Source: Ectothiorhodospiraceae bacterium
Lineage (GTDB): Bacteria > Pseudomonadota > Gammaproteobacteria > Thiohalomonadales > Thiohalomonadaceae
Length of the DNA: 17,682 bases
Direction: 5' to 3'
NCBI GenBank assembly: GCA_007125455.1
Contig: SLDE01000238.1
Location: forward strand, 1-17,682
The notes under the pieces were generated by a model. It ran no database searches and had not been told where the DNA came from. It was given only the letters and a program-made list of their open reading frames with translations. Shown here one piece after another: positions 13,257 to 17,682 of this stretch; position 1 is the first letter of the stretch; each line of letters starts with the position of its first letter. The position numbers and the translations under genes are program-made.

Positions 13257-13286
13257 ACAATACCCTCCCAAAGCCTGCTTTGTCAA
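13257..13286 (-). promoter_or_regulatory. Predicted rpmH promoter
   Basis: On the minus strand a perfect TTGACA -35 (13281-13286) is followed after 18 bases by TATTGT (13257-13262) as -10. The transcript would start near 13250 and include the leader hairpin before rpmH-rnpA. A good -35 match and sensible position; the -10 is moderate. Confidence 0.5.
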
Positions 13287-13289
13287 TGA

Positions 13290-13298
13290 TTATTCACT
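13290..13298 (+). promoter_or_regulatory. Degenerate DnaA box upstream of dnaA
   Basis: TTATTCACT differs from the TTATNCACA consensus only in the last base. It lies 21 bases from the perfect box at 13319-13327, so the two may form a small DnaA-binding cluster between rpmH and dnaA. Confidence 0.4.
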
Positions 13299-13318
13299 GT
13301 TTTAGCCACGCTTCAGGC

Positions 13319-13327
13319 TGTGGATAA
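13319..13327 (-). promoter_or_regulatory. Perfect DnaA box at the dnaA promoter
   Basis: TGTGGATAA is the reverse complement of the consensus DnaA box TTATCCACA. It covers the -35 position for the TACACT -10 at 13344-13349, so DnaA binding here would repress its own gene, the well-known autoregulation. Confidence 0.75.
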
Positions 13328-13343
13328 CTCTCTGCGATCCCGG

Positions 13344-13349
13344 TACACT
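13344..13349 (+). promoter_or_regulatory. Predicted dnaA -10 element
   Basis: TACACT in the context CGGTACACTAG, 61 bases before the dnaA ATG. The -35 position (TGGATA at 13321-13326 with a 17-base spacer) is a poor match and is occupied by the DnaA box. Confidence 0.4.
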
Positions 13350-13409
13350 AGCGGCCTGGCCTACTGTTGAATGGCCGTAGGTAGTTCAAGATACCAAGGG
13401 GGGATCGCG

Positions 13410-14765
13410 ATGACCGTCGCGCTATGGGGTCAATGTGTAGCATTGCTGGAAAATGAGCTGAGTCCTCAGCAATACAACACCTGGATCCGTCCTCTACAGG
13501 CCATCATGGATGAAAACTGCCTGCGTGTCCTCTCTCCCAACCGCTTTGTTCAGGAGTATGTGGAGAGTAACTTCCGTAGTCGCATCAACGAAATGCTCGG
13601 GCAGATGTGCGACAGCACGCCGCCCACCCTGCGCTTCGAGGTGGGTAGCCTGCCTGCCGCCAATGCCGAGCCGGAACAGGCCCCACGCAAGCCCACCAGC
13701 AGCGACAATCAGGACAAGCAGTCCTCCCTGCGCAGCCGGGATCGCTCTATCTCTACCAACCCTGACTGTACCTTCGACAACTTTGTGGAGGGCAAGTCCA
13801 ACCAGCTGGCGCGTGCCGCCTCGGTCCAGGTCGCAGAGAACCCCGGTAGCTCCTACAACCCGCTGTTTATCTATGGCGGTGTCGGTTTGGGCAAGACCCA
13901 CTTGATGCACGCCATCGGCAACCGCATCCAGCAACACAATCCCAAGGCCAGGGTGGTCTATCTCCACTCCGAGCGCTTTGTGGCTGATATGGTCAAGGCG
14001 CTGCAACACAACACCATCAATGAATTCAAGCGCCACTATCGCACGGTGGATGCGCTGTTGATCGACGATATCCAGTTCTTTGCAGGCAAGGAGCGCTCCC
14101 AGGAAGAGTTCTTCCATACCTTCAATGCCCTCCTAGAAGGACAGCGGCAGGTTATCCTCACCTCCGATCGCTATCCCAAAGAGGTCAAGGGGCTGGAAGA
14201 GCGGCTCAAATCGCGCTTTGGCTGGGGGCTTACCGTGGCCATCGAGCCGCCGGAACTGGAAACCCGTGTCGCGATCCTGATGAGTAAGGCGGCCCAAACC
14301 AAAACCGAGCTGCCCCATGAGGTAGCCTTTTTTATTGCCAAGCGCATTCGCTCTAATATCCGCGAGCTTGAGGGTGCCCTGCGCCGGGTGATCGCCAATG
14401 CCCACTTCACCGGTGAGCCGATCACCCTCGATTTCGCCAAACAGGCGCTCCGTGACCTGCTGGCACTTCAGGCCAAGCAGGTTACTCTGGAAAACATTCA
14501 GAAAACCACCGCCGAGTATTACAAGATACGGGTGGCTGATCTATTATCAAAACGACGCAACCGCTCCATTGCACGCCCCCGTCAGGTGGCTATGTCACTG
14601 GCAAAGGAGCTGACCAGTCACAGCCTGCCAGAGATCGGTGATGCCTTCGGTGGTCGTGACCATACCACGGTGCTACACGCATGCAAGAAGGTGGCAGAAT
14701 TAAAAGGAACCGACCAAATGATCAATGAGGATTATGAAAACCTGTTAAGGATACTCACCACATAG
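13410..14765 (+). CDS. dnaA: Chromosomal replication initiator DnaA
   Basis: 451 aa. It is the AAA+ ATPase that binds DnaA boxes, melts oriC and loads DnaB. Domain I is at about 1-80 (MTVALWGQCVALLENELSPQQYNTWIRPL). A short low-complexity linker (about 82-118) forms domain II. The AAA+ domain has Walker A GGVGLGKTH (156-164) and Walker B LLIDD (216-220). Domain IV ends in the DNA-binding signature GGRDHTTVLHA (414-424). I chose the ATG at 13410 because AAGGGGGG lies just upstream and MTVALW matches the family start; an in-frame ATG at 13371 would add 13 unlike residues. The first gene of the rightward dnaA-dnaN-recF-gyrB series, with DnaA boxes on both sides. Confidence 0.98.
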   Translation: MTVALWGQCVALLENELSPQQYNTWIRPLQAIMDENCLRVLSPNRFVQEYVESNFRSRINEMLGQMCDSTPPTLRFEVGSLPAANAEPEQAPRKPTSSDNQDKQSSLRSRDRSISTNPDCTFDNFVEGKSNQLARAASVQVAENPGSSYNPLFIYGGVGLGKTHLMHAIGNRIQQHNPKARVVYLHSERFVADMVKALQHNTINEFKRHYRTVDALLIDDIQFFAGKERSQEEFFHTFNALLEGQRQVILTSDRYPKEVKGLEERLKSRFGWGLTVAIEPPELETRVAILMSKAAQTKTELPHEVAFFIAKRIRSNIRELEGALRRVIANAHFTGEPITLDFAKQALRDLLALQAKQVTLENIQKTTAEYYKIRVADLLSKRRNRSIARPRQVAMSLAKELTSHSLPEIGDAFGGRDHTTVLHACKKVAELKGTDQMINEDYENLLRILTT

Positions 14766-14776
14766 TGTGTGTAAAC

Positions 14777-14785
14777 TGTGGATAA
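14777..14785 (-). promoter_or_regulatory. DnaA box
   Basis: TGTGGATAA, a perfect match on the minus strand, 12 bases after the dnaA stop. Confidence 0.75.
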
Positions 14786-14822
14786 CTGCCGTCGCGGCAA
14801 TGACCGCCGATCGGTACACAAC

Positions 14823-14831
14823 TTATCCACA
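14823..14831 (+). promoter_or_regulatory. DnaA box
   Basis: TTATCCACA, a perfect match on the plus strand. It is inverted relative to the box at 14777-14785, with 37 bases between them. Confidence 0.75.
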
Positions 14832-14910
14832 TGCTGCGCAACGGAACAGGGTATCTAAATGGGTGCTCAAATTGCTTTATAACCTATTGAAATATAACGC
14901 ATAAGCTAAT

Positions 14911-14919
14911 TTATTCACA
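14911..14919 (+). promoter_or_regulatory. DnaA box next to the AT-rich tract
   Basis: TTATTCACA, fitting the TTATNCACA consensus, directly left of the AT-rich tract. It is therefore the likely box proximal to an unwinding element. Confidence 0.65.
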
Positions 14920-14990
14920 TTTTGGTCGATGACTAGTTATTACAATAGGTTTTATATATATCTTTATATATTATTAACGGGATGTGTGAC

Positions 14991-16097
14991 ATGAAGATCC
15001 GGATTTCGCGAGAAGCACTACTTAAACCACTGCAACTAGTTAGCGGTGTGGTAGAGAAACGCCAGACCATGGCCATACTCTCCAATGTGCTATTACATAT
15101 CAGCCAAGGCAAGATGGTCTTAACTGGCACCGATCTCGAGGTCGAGCTTACGGCCTCTATCTTGCTGGAGGGTATGGACGATCTCGACGGCGAGATCACC
15201 CTTCCCGCGCGAAAATTTCTCGATATCTGTAAAAGCCTGCCCGATGATGCCATGCTCGATATCCAGATCGACGAAGGACGCGCACTGATCCGTTCTGGAA
15301 AGAGTCGCTTCAACCTCACAACCCTGCCCGCCTCCGAATTTCCCGCGACCGAAAAGATCGCCGGGGCGCGTGAGTACACCGTTGCACAGGGCCAATTTTT
15401 GCACCTGATCGAGCAGACACACTTCTGCATGGCCAATCAGGACGTGCGCTACTATCTTAATGGCCTACTGCTTGAACTACGCGATGGTGGGCTGCGCACT
15501 GTCGCCACCGACGGGCACCGTCTCGCCCTGTGTGACGTAGCAGCAGATATCGTCCCCGCCGATATCTCGCAGATCATCATTCCACGCAAAGGGGTCGTCG
15601 AGCTCTCGCGTCTGCTTGACGACAGCGATACCCCATGCAATCTACAGCTTAACTCTGGCTTTCTGCGCATCACGCTTGGTGATGTAGTCTTCACCTCCAA
15701 GCTGATCGATGGGCGTTTTCCTGATTATGAAAGGGTCATCCCGCGTGGCGGCGACAAGATCGTAGTCGCTGATAAGAATATCCTCCTACATGGGCTGCAA
15801 CGTGCATCGATCCTTTCCAACGATAAATTCCGTGGTGTGCGGCTCAATCTACTCCCCAATCTGTTGCGTGCTACCGTTAATAACCCGGAGCAGGAAGAGG
15901 CAGAGGAAGAGATCGATGTGGAATACAACGGTGAAGAACTAGAGATCGGCTTTAACGTCTCCTATATCCTCGATGCCCTCAATGCGATCAAACAAGATCA
16001 GGTCCGCTTGGTGCTAATCGACTCCAACAGTAGCTGTGTGATCCACGGTGTCGATGCCGAGGATGCGCGCTATGTCGTTATGCCGATGAGGCTCTAG
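14991..16097 (+). CDS. dnaN: DNA polymerase III beta subunit (sliding clamp)
   Basis: 368 aa (366 in E. coli). It is the ring-shaped dimeric clamp that tethers Pol III and other partners to DNA. Three repeated clamp folds of about 120 residues are expected. The opening MKIRISREALLKPLQLVSGVVEKRQTMAILSNVLL splits into the usual N-terminal strand, helix and strand, and the end YVVMPMRL is the family C-terminus that lines the peptide-binding pocket. I chose the ATG at 14991 over the in-frame ATG at 14982 (adding MCD), because family members begin MK[FI]. Both have weak ribosome sites, with CGGGA upstream. An acidic run at about 299-310 (EQEEAEEEIDVEY) is rich in Glu. recF follows 19 bases later. 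Confidence 0.97.
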   Translation: MKIRISREALLKPLQLVSGVVEKRQTMAILSNVLLHISQGKMVLTGTDLEVELTASILLEGMDDLDGEITLPARKFLDICKSLPDDAMLDIQIDEGRALIRSGKSRFNLTTLPASEFPATEKIAGAREYTVAQGQFLHLIEQTHFCMANQDVRYYLNGLLLELRDGGLRTVATDGHRLALCDVAADIVPADISQIIIPRKGVVELSRLLDDSDTPCNLQLNSGFLRITLGDVVFTSKLIDGRFPDYERVIPRGGDKIVVADKNILLHGLQRASILSNDKFRGVRLNLLPNLLRATVNNPEQEEAEEEIDVEYNGEELEIGFNVSYILDALNAIKQDQVRLVLIDSNSSCVIHGVDAEDARYVVMPMRL

Positions 16098-16116
16098 TAT
16101 CCCCTCCCCTGTTACC

Positions 16117-17196
16117 ATGCACTTTCAGCGACTTGAGGTCAGTAAGCTACGCAATCTGACCTCGGTCTCACTCCACCCAGGCATGCGGATAAACCTGCTA
16201 TACGGCGCGAACGGTAGCGGTAAGACCAGTCTGCTTGAGGCGATTCACCTACTCTGTCTTGCCCGCTCTTTTCGCAGTATTCGCACCAGTCATATCGTGC
16301 AGCATGGTGAACAGAGCCTAACCCTGTTTGCTGAGCTTAGCTCTCCCAAGGGTGTGGTTCACCGTCTGGGCCTACAGCGCTCAATGGATAACCGTATCCT
16401 TATTCGTCTCGATAGCCATAACCTTCGCTCCCGTGCCGAGTTGGCCAGCCTCGTCCCACTATTGATCTTGACCCCTGACTCTAGCCAGTTGGTCAGCGGC
16501 TCCCCACGACAACGACGCAGCTTCATCGACTGGCTGATGTTTCACGTGGAACCAGCCTTTCAAACCCACTGGTCGGCCTACCAGAAGACCCTAAAACAAC
16601 GTAACTCGCTGCTACGCAGCCGACGTACAGAGACCTTGGCCTATTGGGATCAACAGCTGTTACTCCATGGCGATAAGATCGACCAGATGCGTAAGGTGGT
16701 ACTGCCAGAACTTGCTGTCTACATCGAAAAGCATATTAGCCAGCTATTACCGGAACTCGACCTAGCGATCGACTACCGCCAAGGTTGGAACAAAGACATC
16801 AGTTTTGAGCAGGCACTGGAAGCTCATCGTCAGCGTGAACTTCAACAAGGGATCACCTCGGTAGGCCCACACCGCTGTGATCTAAAGTTAAGCATCGATA
16901 AGCAGCCCGCCGCTGAGGTCTTATCGCGTGGTCAAACCAAGCTGTTGGTAGTCGCCATGCACATGGGGCAGATGGAACTGCTGGCACGCAAAACTGGTAA
17001 GCAATGTGTGGTGCTTATTGATGATCTGCCAGCAGAGCTCGATAGTGCACGTCGACAAGGATTGCTTGGTTTGCTGCATGAACAGGGTCATCAGGTGTTC
17101 ATCACTGCCACCGACCGGGAGCTAATCGATATAAGCGCCTGGCAAGAAACGAAAGTGTTCCACGTGGAACGTGGTCAAATCAAAGAAGTGGTATAA
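16117..17196 (+). CDS. recF: DNA replication and repair protein RecF
   Basis: 359 aa, standard length. It is an SMC/ABC-type ATPase that, with RecO and RecR, loads RecA at single-strand gaps. Walker A is GANGSGKTS (30-38), the ABC-like signature is LSRGQTKLL, and Walker B is VVLIDDLPAELD. It starts MHFQRLEVSKLRNL, matching the family's N-terminal strand and the 'LRN' motif. The start at 16117 has no good Shine-Dalgarno, so translation may be coupled to dnaN 19 bases upstream. Oddly, the frame twice encodes FHVE (residues 142-145 and 348-351), and both places read as parS-like palindromes in DNA. Its last codons contain the probable gyrB promoter. Confidence 0.96.
   Translation: MHFQRLEVSKLRNLTSVSLHPGMRINLLYGANGSGKTSLLEAIHLLCLARSFRSIRTSHIVQHGEQSLTLFAELSSPKGVVHRLGLQRSMDNRILIRLDSHNLRSRAELASLVPLLILTPDSSQLVSGSPRQRRSFIDWLMFHVEPAFQTHWSAYQKTLKQRNSLLRSRRTETLAYWDQQLLLHGDKIDQMRKVVLPELAVYIEKHISQLLPELDLAIDYRQGWNKDISFEQALEAHRQRELQQGITSVGPHRCDLKLSIDKQPAAEVLSRGQTKLLVVAMHMGQMELLARKTGKQCVVLIDDLPAELDSARRQGLLGLLHEQGHQVFITATDRELIDISAWQETKVFHVERGQIKEVV
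16538..16553. other. parS: parS-like ParB-binding site inside recF (site 1)
   Basis: TGTTTCACGTGGAACC differs from the canonical TGTTTCACGTGAAACA at two positions and fits the Pseudomonas-type TGTTYCACGTGGAAC. ParB binds such 16-bp sites near the origin and spreads to segregate the chromosome. Read as protein it is M-F-H-V-E-P of RecF. Confidence 0.65.
17156..17171. other. parS: parS-like ParB-binding site at the end of recF (site 2)
   Basis: TGTTCCACGTGGAACG contains the perfect 14-bp palindrome GTTCCACGTGGAAC, the core I recall from the origin-proximal parS sites of Pseudomonas. It is read as V-F-H-V-E-R of RecF. It lies about 20 bases upstream of the gyrB -10, over the -35 position. Confidence 0.75.
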
Positions 17197-17197
17197 T
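17189..17197 (+). promoter_or_regulatory. Predicted gyrB promoter with extended -10
   Basis: TGGTATAAT is a perfect extended -10 (TGn followed by TATAAT) overlapping the recF stop codon and 68 bases before the gyrB ATG. No good -35 is present; that position (about 17169-17174) falls on the edge of the parS site. Extended -10 promoters do not need a -35. Confidence 0.5.
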
Positions 17198-17265
17198 GCC
17201 AAGCAGTGTAGATAGCTATTTAAAGCAGGAATTCAAGTGCTGTCCTGCCAGCCATGGAGCCGTAA

Positions 17266-17682
17266 ATGAGTGAATACAATTCTTCGAATATCAAGGTCTT
17301 AAAGGGTCTGGATGCGGTGCGTAAGCGCCCAGGGATGTATATCGGTGACACCGACGATGGAACCGGTCTGCACCATATGGTGTTTGAAGTGGTGGATAAC
17401 TCCATCGACGAGGCCTTGGCAGGACACTGTAGTCAGATCGACGTGATCATCCACAGCGATGACTCGGTAACCGTAAAGGATAACGGCCGAGGTATACCGG
17501 TGGACTACCATGAAGAGGAAGAGATCTCCGCTGCCGAGGTCATCATGACGGTCCTGCACGCAGGCGGTAAGTTCGATGACAACTCATACAAGGTCTCCGG
17601 TGGTTTGCACGGTGTTGGGGTGTCGGTGGTCAACGCACTCTCGGAAACACTCAAGCTAACCATCCGCCGGGGTGGAAAGAAG
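17266..17682 (+). CDS. gyrB: DNA gyrase subunit B (5' part, cut by the window edge)
   Basis: 139 codons are present; the family is about 800 aa, so most of the gene lies beyond the right edge. GyrB is the ATPase subunit of gyrase, which introduces negative supercoils. The GHKL ATPase motifs are intact. EVVDNSIDEALAG carries catalytic E41 and Mg-binding N45, DNGRGIPVD holds D72, and GGLHGVGVSVVNALS is the ATP lid and glycine-rich loop. The start at 17266 has GGAG eight bases upstream and gives the canonical MSEYNSSNIKVLKGLDAVRKRPGMYIG opening (split: MSEYNSSNIK / VLKGLDAVRKRPGMYIG). It lies 69 bases after recF with its own predicted promoter. Confidence 0.97.
   Translation, partial: MSEYNSSNIKVLKGLDAVRKRPGMYIGDTDDGTGLHHMVFEVVDNSIDEALAGHCSQIDVIIHSDDSVTVKDNGRGIPVDYHEEEEISAAEVIMTVLHAGGKFDDNSYKVSGGLHGVGVSVVNALSETLKLTIRRGGKK

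Larger units (their letters stand above)
14766..14990. other. Candidate oriC: dnaA-dnaN intergenic region
   Basis: 225 bases without a gene. It holds perfect DnaA boxes at 14777-14785 (TGTGGATAA) and 14823-14831 (TTATCCACA), a TTATTCACA box at 14911-14919 and a one-mismatch TGTGTGTAA at 14766-14774. These are followed by a very AT-rich tract (about 14933-14977, with TTTTATATATATCTTTATAT), as expected for a DNA-unwinding element next to DnaA boxes. Gene orientation diverges near here, which agrees with an origin. The alternative is the rpmH-dnaA gap, which has one perfect and one weak box but is less AT-rich. Confidence 0.65.

Noticed and set aside
13494..14117. 207-codon minus-strand frame inside dnaA
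   Set aside because: It is antisense to the dnaA AAA+ domain, with no domain signature.
1..17682. CRISPR array, tRNA or rRNA gene, insertion sequence or prophage
   Set aside because: I saw no regularly spaced direct repeats, no cloverleaf or rRNA-like stretch, and no transposase, integrase or phage gene.

Overview
The window is a chromosomal origin region from a gammaproteobacterium. The gene block yidC-rnpA-rpmH / dnaA-dnaN-recF-gyrB, the sequence style of DnaA, DnaN, YidC and NrdA, and the parS motifs all fit that class. The mix of genes suggests a free-living or symbiotic environmental lineage rather than an enteric one, but genus cannot be read from the sequence.

Left part (1-4734, all minus strand): the class Ia ribonucleotide reductase operon nrdA-nrdB. 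It is preceded by a long leader carrying a cobalamin riboswitch and what look like two NrdR operator boxes. The promoter-distal box coincides with a hairpin of the riboswitch. A REP-like palindrome sits between nrdA and nrdB. Downstream of nrdB come a small broken-looking ORF and the start of a further gene (possibly the TIGR04255 family) that runs off the left edge.

Middle part (4735-9477): housekeeping and accessory genes in mixed orientation. They are arfB (ribosome rescue, minus), pbpC (penicillin-binding protein 1C, plus), msrB (methionine sulfoxide reductase, minus), then a two-gene plus-strand unit of a gamma-class carbonic anhydrase and a CBS-pair protein, and a small COG3671/DUF4870-like membrane protein (minus). 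Hairpins that could act as terminators lie in both convergent gaps.

Right part (9550-17682): the origin cluster. mnmE, yidC, rnpA and rpmH read leftward; dnaA, dnaN, recF and gyrB (cut by the right edge) read rightward. The strand switch falls just before dnaA. DnaA boxes occur upstream of dnaA and, with a very AT-rich tract, between dnaA and dnaN, which is the best oriC candidate. Two parS-like ParB sites lie inside recF; the second is placed at the -35 position of a probable extended -10 promoter for gyrB. yidD is missing between rnpA and yidC, and mnmE is not followed by mnmG-rsmG-parA-parB, so the usual synteny is broken on that side.

I found no transposon, CRISPR array, tRNA or rRNA. 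The most unusual signal is the layered regulation of nrdAB, where one sequence appears to serve as NrdR operator in DNA and riboswitch stem in RNA.
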